A stretch of 64,000 nt of DNA from Marinomonas sp. MED121 (GCF_000153025.1 NZ_CH672431.1:440865-504864), one strand, 5' to 3'; positions 26,882 to 36,839 are shown, counted from the first letter of the stretch. Made by a program: numbers and translations. Notes: generated from the sequence alone by a model not told the origin.

Positions 26882-27661
26882 TCAATGATTACAGTGGGAG
26901 TGTGAGTCATTCGGCATCACCTTCCCCTCTTCATCGTGGGTATGGTCATGATGGTGAGAATAAATAGCGAGAGAATCTTCTGCCCCAGGAACACCAAACA
27001 TAGCTTGATATTCAGGATGTTCTTTCACATGTTGAGGAGAGCCAGAGCAGCAAACATGCTGATTAATACATACCACAGTATCGGTTTTTGCCATCACTAA
27101 ATGTAGATCGTGAGAAATCATAAGTACACCACAACCCAGCTCATCACGAATGGATGCGATCAGGTTATAAAGTTCAATTTGGCCACTGACATCAACACCC
27201 TGCACAGGTTCATCTAGGACTAATAAGCTAGGACGATTTAATAAGGCGCGTGCCAATAATACTCGCTGGGTTTCTCCACCAGATAAAAAATGCACTTGCT
27301 TTTTAGCTAGTTGATTAATACCAAGACGAGCCAATACAGCAGGAATTTCTTGTTTTTTTACCCCTTTTACCAAGCCTAAGAAGTGATTAACCGTAAGAGG
27401 AAGGGTAGGGTCGATATGAAGTTTTTGGGGCATATAGCCAATACGCATTTGCGCATGACGCTGAATACGTCCTGACGTAGCTTGCTGTAGGCCTAATAAG
27501 GTTCTAATCAGGGTGCTTTTGCCACTGCCATTTGGACCAATCAAGGTGACTATTTCACCTTGATGTATGGTCATATTGATATCACTGAGTAAGGTTCTAC
27601 CATCAAATTCGATACCAATATTATCAAAACTCACCAGCGCATTGGTAGCAGGAGTCAGCAT
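26882..27661 (-). CDS. znuC: Zinc ABC transporter ATP-binding subunit
   Basis: A 259-residue ABC ATPase. Walker [10 protein letters not shown], signature [16 protein letters not shown], Walker [13 protein letters not shown] and switch His MISHDLHLV are present. The C-terminal tail is His-rich ([11 protein letters not shown] ... SHSHCNH), typical of metal-import ATPases, and may buffer or sense zinc. It starts 2 bp after the zur stop, so expression is coupled to the regulator. Confidence 0.93.
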   Translation of the reverse strand: MLTPATNALVSFDNIGIEFDGRTLLSDINMTIHQGEIVTLIGPNGSGKSTLIRTLLGLQQATSGRIQRHAQMRIGYMPQKLHIDPTLPLTVNHFLGLVKGVKKQEIPAVLARLGINQLAKKQVHFLSGGETQRVLLARALLNRPSLLVLDEPVQGVDVSGQIELYNLIASIRDELGCGVLMISHDLHLVMAKTDTVVCINQHVCCSGSPQHVKEHPEYQAMFGVPGAEDSLAIYSHHHDHTHDEEGKVMPNDSHSHCNH

Positions 27662-27663
27662 GA

Positions 27664-28167
27664 TTAATTCGCCTTATCTTGCAGCTGATCAGCACTATTC
27701 TCTTGCTCTAAACAAGCGGCGCATAAACCAGTTAATTCTATGGTATTGGCTCTAATCTCAAACCCATGCTGCTTTGCTTTGGCCAATAAGGAGGTATGGA
27801 TATCCTGGTACTCAAGTTCCATCACATTATGGCAAGCATCACAAATCAAGAAGTAACCTTTGTGAGCCTTGTCTGCATGAGCGCATCCTAGGTAGGCATT
27901 CATAGATTCAACCTTATGAATGAGACCAGCCGACAATAGAAAGTCTAACGCTCTATAGACAGTGGGAGGAGCTGAGTTGAAACCTTCTTCGGCAAGTTTA
28001 GCTAAGAGTTGATAAGCCCCTAGCGGCCTATGACTCTGCCAAATAAGTTCAAGGGAACGACGTCTTACTTTAGTCAGTTTTTGACCTTGATTTTTACACA
28101 AGGCCTCAGCTGTTGCTAACGCAGATTCAATGCATTCGCCATGATTATGGTTGTGAGTTTCTGCCAT
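27664..28167 (-). CDS. zur: Zinc uptake regulator (Fur family)
   Basis: A 167-residue Fur-family repressor that shuts off zinc import when zinc is plentiful. It has an N-terminal His-rich tail ([11 protein letters not shown]), a winged-helix domain (about 30-95, with [20 protein letters not shown]) and a C-terminal dimerisation domain with structural Cys pairs CDAC and CAAC (about residues 110-155). It leads zur-znuC-znuB; a near-ideal Zur operator lies about 55 bp upstream, so it is probably autoregulated. Confidence 0.93.
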   Translation of the reverse strand: MAETHNHNHGECIESALATAEALCKNQGQKLTKVRRRSLELIWQSHRPLGAYQLLAKLAEEGFNSAPPTVYRALDFLLSAGLIHKVESMNAYLGCAHADKAHKGYFLICDACHNVMELEYQDIHTSLLAKAKQHGFEIRANTIELTGLCAACLEQENSADQLQDKAN

Positions 28168-28220
28168 AGATGAGTCTCCGCCACCCAGTCATCAAGGGGC
28201 ATTAGTAAAATGTTTTTTGC

Positions 28221-28240
28221 AATGTTATAAGATAACAATT
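28221..28240. promoter_or_regulatory. Zur operator upstream of zur-znuCB
   Basis: TGTTAT-AAG-ATAACA (28223-28237) is a perfect 6-bp inverted repeat with flanks A-A and A-T. It closely resembles the gammaproteobacterial Zur box (AATGTTATAnTATAACATT) and lies about 55 bp before the zur start codon. Confidence 0.8.
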
Positions 28241-28250
28241 TAAGCCACAA

Positions 28251-28281
28251 GAAAAAGCCTGTGAATAAGACCACAGGCTTT
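28251..28281 (-). terminator. Terminator after marC
   Basis: On the minus strand AAAGCCTGTG pairs with CACAGGCTTT, followed by more T. It separates marC from zur. Confidence 0.8.
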
Positions 28282-28303
28282 AACTAAGCGTTAAAAGTGT
28301 CAC

Positions 28304-28918
28304 TTAACTTTGTGTAAGGGGGGTTAAGAATCCCATTACACCACCCATAAAAATTTGAGCGGCCATAGCAGACAAAATGAGTCCGGTTATTTTACTTAAG
28401 ATATTTAACCCTGTCGGCCCTAATAGTTTTTCAATCAAAGAACCAGAATAAAGAATCACCCCAAGTGACAACAAGGCTAAGAAAAGCCCCAACAAGCCAA
28501 TTAATAAATCCCACCCATGAAAATCAGCACCATAAACTAAGATAGTACCTATGGTGGCAGGGCCAATAATTGTTGGCACAGCCAAAGGCACCACGGAGAT
28601 ATCTTCTCTTTGTTCCTTTGGCATGCCTGTGGCGTGATTTCGAGTCCCGTCTTTGACCAAACTTAAAGCCGACATAAACAGCAAGATACCAGAACCAATT
28701 CGAAATGAATCTAAGGTAATCCCCAGTACAGAGAACAAACTGCCACCAAAAAATATCAAAACAACAGAAATCGCCGCAGCAGCAATAATCGCTTTATTAG
28801 CAACTTGCCTTCTAGATTGGGTCGTTTCACCTCGGGTTAAAGCTAAGAACATGGACAACACAAAAAAGGGCGCAAACAGGAAAAAGAACTTAATCCAGGT
28901 AGCAAACAACAAACTCAT
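28304..28918 (-). CDS. MarC family membrane protein
   Basis: A 204-residue integral membrane protein with six predicted helices, of the MarC/UPF0056 family. Typical features are the early FFFLFAPFFVLSMFLALT helix and the PLAVPTIIGPATIGTILVYG helix. Despite the name, MarC has no proven antibiotic resistance role; a small-molecule transport function is suspected. It appears monocistronic: a terminator follows it. Confidence 0.88.
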   Translation of the reverse strand: MSLLFATWIKFFFLFAPFFVLSMFLALTRGETTQSRRQVANKAIIAAAAISVVLIFFGGSLFSVLGITLDSFRIGSGILLFMSALSLVKDGTRNHATGMPKEQREDISVVPLAVPTIIGPATIGTILVYGADFHGWDLLIGLLGLFLALLSLGVILYSGSLIEKLLGPTGLNILSKITGLILSAMAAQIFMGGVMGFLTPLTQS

Positions 28919-29032
28919 TCGAACAACTCATTTTGAATTTCATAAAATACATATCTAGCTTATGGCTATATATAAAGGGTATTTCATCCATGAAATCAGA
29001 CTAAACGGATAGTCTAGTCTGTTGATTCAAGC

Positions 29033-29665
29033 TTAAGCTTCTTGTAAAGCCAAACGGGTGCCAAAACCAAGTAATAAGGTACCTGACAAACCATCAATAA
29101 CACGAGAGACCTGTGGTTTTGCTAACCAAGTTTTCGCCCTGTGGACCAGTAATGCCAACACACCTTGCCAAATCATAGCGATGGAGAAGTGCATAAATGC
29201 CATAAACAAAGATTGTTGTAAGGCCGAATACTCAGGGTTAATAAATTGAGGTAAAAACGCCATATAAAAAATGATGGGCTTAGGGTTTAACACATTAGAT
29301 AAAAGCCCTTGTCTAAAGGCAGCCATGTGGCTTAAACCCGTTATTCCATCTTGCGATACCACCAAGCCTTGGGGTCGCATAGCACTTTTAAGACTTTGAT
29401 AACCCAAATAAACCAGATAAGCAGCACCCGCTAATTTCAAAGCAGTAAACATGCTGGCCGACCCTAATAAAATAACAGATAGCCCCAAAGCAGAAACCGC
29501 TGCATGTCCAAATAACCCTAGACATATACCAAAGCTGGTTAATAATCCTTTTTGATACCCTGCCACTGCAGAGTTTCGCATCACGATAATAGTATCGACC
29601 CCTGGGCTCATCGTCAGTAAGGTGATTGCAGCAAGAAAGGGCAGCCATTGAAATTGTTCTAACAT
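29033..29665 (-). CDS. LysE/RhtB family amino-acid exporter
   Basis: A 210-residue inner-membrane exporter with six helices. The N-terminal motif MSPGVDTIIVMRNSAVAGYQKGLLTSFGICLGLFGH corresponds to the LysE/RhtB signature (PGP-x-x-x-x-x-x-GxxxGxxxxxGxxxG). The middle helix pair NVLNPKPIIFYMAFLPQF is also typical. It probably exports amino acids such as homoserine, threonine or leucine; thrB (homoserine kinase) is encoded about 670 bp away, but no direct link is shown. Confidence 0.88.
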   Translation of the reverse strand: MLEQFQWLPFLAAITLLTMSPGVDTIIVMRNSAVAGYQKGLLTSFGICLGLFGHAAVSALGLSVILLGSASMFTALKLAGAAYLVYLGYQSLKSAMRPQGLVVSQDGITGLSHMAAFRQGLLSNVLNPKPIIFYMAFLPQFINPEYSALQQSLFMAFMHFSIAMIWQGVLALLVHRAKTWLAKPQVSRVIDGLSGTLLLGFGTRLALQEA

Positions 29666-29702
29666 AGGTACTTCTCTATTAATTAGGCACTCATCAGTAA
29701 AA

Positions 29703-30269
29703 TTATTTAGTGCAGAAAATATAATGCCAATTATGACTCTCTAAGGCCTTCTTTTCGAGCACTTTTACATCACAATTTTTTGCAAGCATACCCCCAATCT
29801 TTGGGACTATCGCATTTTGATCTACACCAACCCTGTTATTATCAACAAAGGCTAATTGCATACCTGATTTTTGCAGGTCTACAGCCTCTTTTAACAGAAC
29901 ACCAAAGTTAACTGAGACGAAAGCATCAGACACTTGAATCCCTATCGCTTGAATGGATTCAGGTTCAAGCTTAATGCCATTTTTCTGAACCTGTAAAAGG
30001 TAATCTTCATCTTCAAACTGCTGTAACATTTGAATCAGATCAAGCTTCTCTTGCCCTTTAAATTGGCCATCCGAGTTAGTATCAAAGGCAATCAACAAAC
30101 TGGTACTGGCATTTTTATCAAAGTGCCAACTTATTTCAAAAGCATCTATTTGAGCTTTATTAACTTTGATATCAAAGCCCGACCCCAGTGTCATCAAAGG
30201 GTCAGCTGAGGCAATAGAACTTAATGAGGAAGAGCATATCAGGGCAGTGAGTAAGAAATATCGGAACAT
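29703..30269 (-). CDS. DUF1007-like periplasmic protein with an EF-hand-like loop
   Basis: A 188-residue secreted protein with a Sec signal peptide (cleavage after ...SSIASA). It resembles DUF1007 proteins: the FEISWHFDKNASTSLLIAFDTNSDGQFKGQE region followed by a strand-rich C-terminal domain. Two differences: the usual N-terminal HPH metal-like motif is absent, and DTNSDGQFKGQE reads as a complete EF-hand loop (D-x-N-x-D-G-x-x-x-x-x-E), suggesting calcium binding. DUF1007 proteins are often next to metal transporters; the zinc genes here are 1.5 kb away. Confidence 0.65.
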   Translation of the reverse strand: MFRYFLLTALICSSSLSSIASADPLMTLGSGFDIKVNKAQIDAFEISWHFDKNASTSLLIAFDTNSDGQFKGQEKLDLIQMLQQFEDEDYLLQVQKNGIKLEPESIQAIGIQVSDAFVSVNFGVLLKEAVDLQKSGMQLAFVDNNRVGVDQNAIVPKIGGMLAKNCDVKVLEKKALESHNWHYIFCTK

Positions 30270-30332
30270 ATATTTGTATCCTTTATTTATTATATTCTAC
30301 TTACTGCACCCAATATCTTAGTGAGTCAAAAA

Positions 30333-31283
30333 CTAAAGTGCAGGTGTTGATTCACAACGAGCCTGAAGAATACGTTTAAATTCTTTAGGGTCGTGCTGTT
30401 GTGCAAGTCGCTCAGGGTCATTAATGGCACCATACCAAGCTTCCAAACGAGACAACCAGAAACGCATCGCTGCCACTCTAAGCATATGTGGCCAAGCTTG
30501 TATCTCTTCTTCAGACAAGTTGCGCTCAGCTCGGTAAGCCGTGATCAACGCCTCATACTTATCCATATCAATGTTGCCGCTTGCTCTATCGGTACACCAG
30601 TCATTGACCACGATAGCTAAATCATATATGAGCCAACTATGACATGCATTGTAGAAATCAATGATGGCAGACAGGGAATCGCCATCAAATAAAGTATTGT
30701 TATAGAACAAATCACCATGAATAGTACCCATAGGTAAGGTATTTGCTTGCTCTAAAAAGGTATCGAAACTAGCGACTTGTTCAGCTAGAAGCTCTGCTTC
30801 ATCTTCAGGTAACTGGGCATTCAGAGACTGGCTCGTTGCTTGCCACCAAGCCACACCCCGATGAGAAGGTCTTTGATCAGGAAAAGACTGACCGACTTTA
30901 TGTAGCAACCCCAATTGTTTACCCATTTGTTGGCAGGCATTGGCAGATGTACTGACTAGTTCATCTCCATTAAAGCAATCCACCATGATGGCAGGTTTAT
31001 TTTTTACACTTTTTAAACGTTCCCCTTGCTGATCAAAAATAGCAGCGGGCACGTTAAAGCCTGCTTTTTTGAAATGAGCAACCACATCTAAAAAATAAGG
31101 AACTTCCTCTGCTTCAAACTCTTCAAAGATAGTTAGTACATACTTACCTTGCGTGCTATTTACAAAGTAATTGGTGTTTTCAACGCCTCCCGAAATGCCC
31201 TTAAATGATACTAGATCACCTAAATCATACTCTGCCAATAAGGCCAACATGTCATCTTGCGTGAGGGAAGTGTAAACAGCCAA
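30333..31283 (-). CDS. thrB: Homoserine kinase (aminoglycoside-phosphotransferase fold)
   Basis: A 316-residue kinase that phosphorylates homoserine in threonine synthesis, of the Pseudomonas-type ThrB family with a choline-kinase-like fold rather than the GHMP fold of E. coli ThrB. Seen: the N-terminal lobe GISGGVENTNYFV, the catalytic loop GTIHGDLFYNNTLF (His-Gly-Asp ... Asn-Asn) and the Mg-binding IIDFYNAC. The start is TTG at 31283 after AGGT. It is divergent from polA, as in pseudomonads. Confidence 0.9.
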   Translation of the reverse strand: MAVYTSLTQDDMLALLAEYDLGDLVSFKGISGGVENTNYFVNSTQGKYVLTIFEEFEAEEVPYFLDVVAHFKKAGFNVPAAIFDQQGERLKSVKNKPAIMVDCFNGDELVSTSANACQQMGKQLGLLHKVGQSFPDQRPSHRGVAWWQATSQSLNAQLPEDEAELLAEQVASFDTFLEQANTLPMGTIHGDLFYNNTLFDGDSLSAIIDFYNACHSWLIYDLAIVVNDWCTDRASGNIDMDKYEALITAYRAERNLSEEEIQAWPHMLRVAAMRFWLSRLEAWYGAINDPERLAQQHDPKEFKRILQARCESTPAL

Positions 31284-31562
31284 TTTGTTACCTATTAATA
31301 CGGATATATATGGGTGGTGTTGGCCACAAAAAGTGAGCCAGCGCCAAGAAGCTGCCTATGCTCCACAATCTTCCCGTAAAGGTCAATCAAGAAGCGGTAA
31401 TTCCTCTGCCATATTGCCTATAAATTTGCTTTATCCTTTGCCTATTATAAAAGCCAATTATCCCATAAGCTGTTACATCTTCCCCTCGTGCCTGTGTTAA
31501 TCTAAGCACCAAGTTTTTAGAATATTTTCTTTTTGATTAGCACCCTGATGGAGACAGCTTCC

Positions 31563-34325
31563 ATGTCGGCCGAAGACAAAACCACTAAGCCCGCAAATAC
31601 CACAGCCCCTATGATACTTGTTGATGGGTCGTCTTATTTATATCGAGCCTTCCATGCAATACCACCCTTAAGTACAAGTGATGGACAACCCACCAATGCC
31701 ATCCGCGGTGTGACTAGCATGATTAAGAGTCTGGTGAAGACCTATTCCGATTCTCCAATTGTGGTTATTTTTGACGCTAAAGGTAAAACCTTCCGCGATG
31801 ACATGTACCCTGAATACAAGGCGCAACGTCCTTCTATGCCTGATGACTTACGTCTTCAAATCGAGCCTATCCATAGCATTATCAAAGCTATGGGCTTGCC
31901 GCTGATTAGTATCGGCGGGGTAGAAGCGGATGATGTGATTGGTACCATTGCTAAAATCGTTGGTGAAACAGGACGAGAAGTCATCGTATCCACCGGTGAT
32001 AAAGACATGGCTCAATTGGTTACAGATAAAGTAACCTTAGTAAATACCATGACAGATACCCTTATGGATATTGAGGGAGTTAAAAACAAATTTGGTATTG
32101 GTCCAGAGCTCATTATCGACTTCCTTGCTCTAATGGGAGACAAGGTTGATAACATTCCAGGGGTGCCAGGGGTGGGTGAAAAAACCGCGCTGGGCCTACT
32201 TCAGGGTTTAGGTAACTTAGAAAGCATCTATTCACGTCTTGATGAAATTGCTGGGTTGAGTTTTCGCGGGGCTAAAACCTTGTCGAAAAAAATGGAAGAC
32301 AACAAGGACATGGCGTTCTTGTCCTACCAGCTGGCAACCATTAAATGTGACGTAGAATTAGACTTTGACTCAATAGCTCTATGTAACGCACCACAAAACA
32401 AAGCAGAATTAAAAGAATGGTTCACTAAATTAGAGTTTAAAACCTGGTTAAAAGAGCTAGATAAACCAACCGCAGATGAAAACGACGCAGAAACGGAAGA
32501 AACTCAAATTGAAGCCGTCGAAATTAGCTACGAGACAGTATTAGATAAAGAGCACTTTGCGATCTGGTTAGATAAGATCCAACAAGCGCCTCTTTTTGCC
32601 TTCGACACAGAAACCACCAGCCTTAACTATATGGCAGCTGAACTCGTTGGTTTTTCTGTCAGTGTTGAAGCCGGTAAAGCCGCCTATATCCCTGTTGCCC
32701 ATGATTATGAAGGTGCGCCTGAGCAGCTTGATAGAGACTGGGTCTTAGAACAGATCAAGCCAGTGCTAGAAGATGCGTCTCAATTAAAGGTCGGTCAGCA
32801 CCTAAAATATGATGCCAATGTTTTAGCTAATTATGACATTGAGCTCAAAGGTATTGAGTTTGATACCATGCTTGAGTCTTATATTTTTAACTCGACTGCG
32901 AATCGCCATGATATGGACAGCTTGGCGAAGAAATTCCTTTCCCATAAGTCTGTCAGCTTTGAAGAAATCGCAGGTAAAGGCGCTAAACAAAAAACCTTTA
33001 ACCAAATAGAGCTAGAACAAGCGGCATTTTATGCAGCAGAAGATGCTGATATCACCTTTAGATTGCATCAGGCAATTTGGGCCAAGCTAGAGAAGACACC
33101 AGAGCTAGTTTCCATTTTTAAAGAGATAGAGCTACCACTCGTCCCAGTACTAGCTAAGATGGAGCAAACTGGGGCACTGATAGACCCAGACCTGCTACAT
33201 GAGCAAAGCAGCGAAATAGCCACTCGCCTCGAAGAGCTAGAAATTAAAGCCCATGAAATGGCAGGGCAAGCATTTAATCTAAGCTCACCAAAACAGTTAC
33301 AAGAAATTCTGTTTGTGAAATTAGAGCTGCCAATATTAAAGAAAACCCCTAAGGGCCAACCTTCTACCGCCGAACCTATTCTACAAGAGTTGGCTTTGGA
33401 CTATGAGCTACCTCGTATAATCATGGAACACAGAAGTCTGTCTAAGCTGAAATCGACTTATACGGACAAGTTACCTGAAATGATTCAAAAAACGGGCCGT
33501 ATCCATACCTCTTATCATCAAGCAGTGACCGCAACAGGTCGCTTATCTTCTACGGATCCAAACTTGCAGAACATTCCTATTCGTACTGCAGAGGGACGTC
33601 GTATTCGCCAAGCTTTTATTGCACCAGAAGGTTATAAGCTGATCGCAGCCGATTACTCTCAAATCGAGTTACGCATCATGTCGCACCTGTCCCAAGACCC
33701 AGGGTTACTTGAAGCCTTTGCAAATAACAAGGATGTGCATAAAGCCACAGCAGCTGAAGTCTTTGAAGTGGCACTAGATGAGGTAACGGGTGAGCAGAGA
33801 CGAAGAGCCAAAGCCATTAACTTTGGTTTGATTTATGGTATGTCTGCTTTTGGCCTTGCTAAACAGTTAGGTATAGGTCGTCCTGAGGCTCAAAAATACA
33901 TACAGAGATATTTTGAGCGTTACCCAGGGGTGAGAACCTATATGGAAAACACCCGCGAAATGGCCCGTGAAAAAGGCTATGTCGAAACCCTATTTGGCCG
34001 TCGTTTATATTTACCCGATATTAAAGCCAGCAATGCCATGATGCGCCAAGCGGCTGAAAGAACCGCGATTAATGCGCCAATGCAAGGTACCGCAGCCGAC
34101 ATTATTAAGCGCGCCATGATTGAGATGCATGCTTGGTTAAAAGACACAGACCTTGATATCAAAATGATTCTTCAAGTACATGATGAATTGATTTTTGAAG
34201 TCAAAGAAAGCGACTTAAGTGCAGCACAAGAAAAGATCTTAGACATAATGGAAAATACCAGCGCCATTGATGTGCCTCTCTTAGTAGAGGCTGGCATTGG
34301 TGACACTTGGGATCAAGCACACTAG
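31563..34325 (+). CDS. polA: DNA polymerase I
   Basis: A 920-residue three-domain enzyme for Okazaki fragment maturation and repair. The 5' nuclease domain (about 1-290) opens with LVDGSSYLYRAFHA. The 3'-5' proofreading domain carries an intact Exo I motif FDTETTSLN and an Exo III-like AEDADIT. The polymerase domain has motif A AADYSQIELR, motif B RRRAKAINFGLIYG and motif C QVHDELIFEV. Start: the frame opens earlier (TTG 31533, ATG 31548), but GGAG at 31550-31553 with a 9-base gap supports ATG 31563. It is followed by a strong terminator. Confidence 0.96.
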   Translation: MSAEDKTTKPANTTAPMILVDGSSYLYRAFHAIPPLSTSDGQPTNAIRGVTSMIKSLVKTYSDSPIVVIFDAKGKTFRDDMYPEYKAQRPSMPDDLRLQIEPIHSIIKAMGLPLISIGGVEADDVIGTIAKIVGETGREVIVSTGDKDMAQLVTDKVTLVNTMTDTLMDIEGVKNKFGIGPELIIDFLALMGDKVDNIPGVPGVGEKTALGLLQGLGNLESIYSRLDEIAGLSFRGAKTLSKKMEDNKDMAFLSYQLATIKCDVELDFDSIALCNAPQNKAELKEWFTKLEFKTWLKELDKPTADENDAETEETQIEAVEISYETVLDKEHFAIWLDKIQQAPLFAFDTETTSLNYMAAELVGFSVSVEAGKAAYIPVAHDYEGAPEQLDRDWVLEQIKPVLEDASQLKVGQHLKYDANVLANYDIELKGIEFDTMLESYIFNSTANRHDMDSLAKKFLSHKSVSFEEIAGKGAKQKTFNQIELEQAAFYAAEDADITFRLHQAIWAKLEKTPELVSIFKEIELPLVPVLAKMEQTGALIDPDLLHEQSSEIATRLEELEIKAHEMAGQAFNLSSPKQLQEILFVKLELPILKKTPKGQPSTAEPILQELALDYELPRIIMEHRSLSKLKSTYTDKLPEMIQKTGRIHTSYHQAVTATGRLSSTDPNLQNIPIRTAEGRRIRQAFIAPEGYKLIAADYSQIELRIMSHLSQDPGLLEAFANNKDVHKATAAEVFEVALDEVTGEQRRRAKAINFGLIYGMSAFGLAKQLGIGRPEAQKYIQRYFERYPGVRTYMENTREMAREKGYVETLFGRRLYLPDIKASNAMMRQAAERTAINAPMQGTAADIIKRAMIEMHAWLKDTDLDIKMILQVHDELIFEVKESDLSAAQEKILDIMENTSAIDVPLLVEAGIGDTWDQAH

Positions 34326-34652
34326 TTTAGTTTTTTGAGCCTCATAAGAAGCTTAAAATGCATACTATTAAAAAGCCGGATGCGTCCGGCTTTTTTACGC
34401 CCAATAAACACCACATTATGAAAGTTTTTTAACCACTGAAAATAGGTGAGTTTAAGTAAAAATTAATAATAACTTTTACTTGTTTAGATACATAAAAAAA
34501 CATAACCTGTAGAGATAAAATAACAACATGATATCCTTATTGGTTATAGCACCTTGATCAAACTTTCGTCTCTTAACAAAAACGATGAGAGACATTCAAT
34601 CTACTTCAACAGTGCAATAAGTCCCTATAGTAGGATTCGAACGGGAGCTTAA
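34326..34652. other. Intergenic region between polA and the diguanylate cyclase gene
   Basis: This contains the polA terminator and, beyond it, about 250 bp of AT-rich DNA presumably holding the promoter of the following gene. No ORF, repeat or RNA gene was recognised. A GGGAG ribosome site (about 34642-34646) serves the gene at 34653. Confidence 0.6.
34370..34396 (+). terminator. Rho-independent terminator of polA
   Basis: A5-GCCGGA (34370-34380) pairs with TCCGGC (34385-34390), loop TGCG, followed by six T. Confidence 0.9.
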
Positions 34653-35813
34653 ATGACGCTTTCAGACCTCATCTCTATCAGTATGACGTTAGGAACAGGC
34701 ATCATTATTTTTGCCAACATCATACTCATCAATGTTATCGCTTATTATCGTGATGAAAAAGACAGTTTAAGTCTTTATGGCATTTCATTCCTGATTTTTG
34801 GTGCTGCTTGGATACTCTATATTGGCAGGGTTTTTGGCTTTATAAACGCGCCGATAGCGTTTGCGGCCTTGCTCTTTTATCTGGGTATGTTGAGTTACTA
34901 TGTTGCCAGTTGCCAGTTTCTAAAGAAACGACCTAATATCTACTTTTTAAGCGCCTTTGTAATTTCCTACTTAATCATTTATTGGTCACCCGGTGCCAGT
35001 GATAGTATGAGTCTACGTAGCTACGCCCAAACCTTAATGACCAGCGTAGTTTATGGCTATTTCGCCTTTATCTTTTATAAAGCATTTAGAAATAGTAACA
35101 ACTTTGGCCATATTATCTGTGTTGTTGCTCACACTATTATCCTAATCTCTGAAGCTTTTAGACTGTATTTACTGATTGATAAAATAGAGCCTATCTTGGC
35201 CCTTGGCTTCTTAGTCGTGGCCCATACCATAGCGATTATCCTTAATAGTGTCGGCATAATGACGGCTTTTAGCTTTGCCCATTACAAAGCCATACGAAAC
35301 CTCAGCAAACAGGATTCTCTAACCGGCCTTTTAAACCGTCGAGGGTTTTTTAGCCTCTATCAAAATAAATCGACCCGTTATAAAGAGGTTGCCGTTATCT
35401 CCTGCGATATCGATTATTTCAAAACCATTAATGATAATCATGGTCATATTTATGGTGATCAGGTTTTAGAAAAAATTGCCCTTCAGCTTAAACAGCATAC
35501 AAAAGCACATTTTAGCAAAGAGAGCTTGGTTGCTAGATGGGGAGGGGAGGAGTTTGTCATTGCACTTTTTGATAGCTCTATTAACCAAGCCAACCTCATC
35601 GCCAACGCTTTAAGAGAGTCCATCTATCACAACCAATACCAGATTAATGGACAAAACTTTAACCTTTCGCTCAGCTTTGGTGTTGCCCATCAAGCAATAG
35701 AGGATGTTGAGATTGAGGATATTATTAATCAATCAGATCAAGCCTTATATCATGCTAAAAGCAATGGTCGAAATCAGGTTTCATGCCATTCAGAGCTATC
35801 CTTATCTAGCTAA
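34653..35813 (+). CDS. Membrane-bound diguanylate cyclase (GGDEF)
   Basis: A 386-residue protein with seven predicted N-terminal membrane helices (about residues 8-215) and a C-terminal GGDEF domain. The catalytic motif is GGEEF (ARWGGEEFVIAL), with the DxLTGLLNRRGF opening and CDIDYFKTINDNHGH metal/substrate site all intact. It should therefore make c-di-GMP from two GTP. No RxxD inhibitory site is apparent just before GGEEF (residues ESLVARW). The membrane part is a possible sensor but matches no MASE type I can name. Confidence 0.88.
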   Translation: MTLSDLISISMTLGTGIIIFANIILINVIAYYRDEKDSLSLYGISFLIFGAAWILYIGRVFGFINAPIAFAALLFYLGMLSYYVASCQFLKKRPNIYFLSAFVISYLIIYWSPGASDSMSLRSYAQTLMTSVVYGYFAFIFYKAFRNSNNFGHIICVVAHTIILISEAFRLYLLIDKIEPILALGFLVVAHTIAIILNSVGIMTAFSFAHYKAIRNLSKQDSLTGLLNRRGFFSLYQNKSTRYKEVAVISCDIDYFKTINDNHGHIYGDQVLEKIALQLKQHTKAHFSKESLVARWGGEEFVIALFDSSINQANLIANALRESIYHNQYQINGQNFNLSLSFGVAHQAIEDVEIEDIINQSDQALYHAKSNGRNQVSCHSELSLSS

Positions 35814-35962
35814 TAGCAAGCCAATAACTAACCTTCAAAATGCCTGTATCATGAAGGCTCCCCGCCATTAGGCCTATTCTTTTACGCTTTTATTTTACCC
35901 AGTTCAAATTTGCTAGCTACACTATAAAGAACAATTAGATAATTGCAGTTTGGAGGTAAGGT

Positions 35963-36589
35963 ATGGCAACAATATTATGCTATGGCGACTCGCTTACTTG
36001 GGGTGGATCACCCTATGGTGGCCGTTTTCCACCCCATTGCCGATGGCCAGAAATACTCAACGAGCTTTTAGGCAATCATCATAATGTTATCAATTTCGGC
36101 CTACCAGGAAGAACCACCATGTGGGACGACCCTTTTAACGAGGGTCGAAATGGGGCCAAGTACGTCAATTCAGCCATGGAAATTTTTGGGCCCGTTGACC
36201 TTCTCATTGTCATGCTGGGCACAAATGATTTAAAACGCTACTTTAATGCTAGCGCGTATGAAGCGGCTAAAGGGGTAGAGCAAATAATCAAAAAAGTGAG
36301 ACAACCCAATGAGCATGAATTTCCAACCCCTAAAATCCTCATAGTTGCGCCTCCCACTATTTTATCCCCAAAAGGCGAAGCCGCAGAGGTGTTTAAAGGT
36401 GGCGTAGAAAAATCACGTGATTTACATCAAGCCTACCAAAAGGTAGCCATTAAAAATGACTGCCTTTTTGTCAATGCAGCCGGACTCCTACAGCCCAGCG
36501 TACAAGATGGGGTTCACCTTGATACAGACGGGAATAGCCTACTAGCCTCAGCGCTTTGCTCTATTGTGTCTGACAGTTTTAAGGGCTAA
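35963..36589 (+). CDS. SGNH/GDSL family hydrolase (arylesterase-like)
   Basis: A 208-residue esterase fold. Block I has the nucleophile Ser10 in CYGDSLTWG. Block II Gly is in NFGLPGRTT. Block III is LGTNDLK. Block V has the Asp/His pair in QDGVHLDTDG. There is no signal peptide, so it is cytoplasmic; this fits the arylesterase/acetyl-hydrolase subgroup (for example Mycobacterium smegmatis acyltransferase type). An AGGTAAGG ribosome site precedes the ATG. The substrate is unknown. Confidence 0.85.
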   Translation: MATILCYGDSLTWGGSPYGGRFPPHCRWPEILNELLGNHHNVINFGLPGRTTMWDDPFNEGRNGAKYVNSAMEIFGPVDLLIVMLGTNDLKRYFNASAYEAAKGVEQIIKKVRQPNEHEFPTPKILIVAPPTILSPKGEAAEVFKGGVEKSRDLHQAYQKVAIKNDCLFVNAAGLLQPSVQDGVHLDTDGNSLLASALCSIVSDSFKG

Positions 36590-36830
36590 GCCCTTGTTTT
36601 AAAGGTTAGAAAAAAGTTAATGAGAGCTAGACCTAATAAGTTTTAGTTCTCATTCATTTTTTTTAGCATCAATATAAACCTTTATTATATAGGTTAAGAT
36701 TTACTTATAAGTAAGCACTTACCTTTAGCTAATTGCCGATAGAATCTCTTCTACCTCTTTTTACCTCCCAACAAGTCAGCATTCGTTTTGTGTATATTTT
36801 TTATACGAACGGATTATTTCGTTAACATTT

Positions 36831-36839
36831 TTATCCACA
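36831..36839 (+). promoter_or_regulatory. Exact DnaA box
   Basis: TTATCCACA, the consensus 9-mer, standing alone in the dppA upstream region. A single 9-mer can occur by chance. Confidence 0.4.

Noticed and set aside
31285-31500. 71-residue plus-strand frame between thrB and polA
   Set aside because: Starts with TTG without ribosome site, overlaps the thrB promoter region, and its composition does not look like a real protein. Spot 42 RNA (next to polA in enterics) was also sought here without success.
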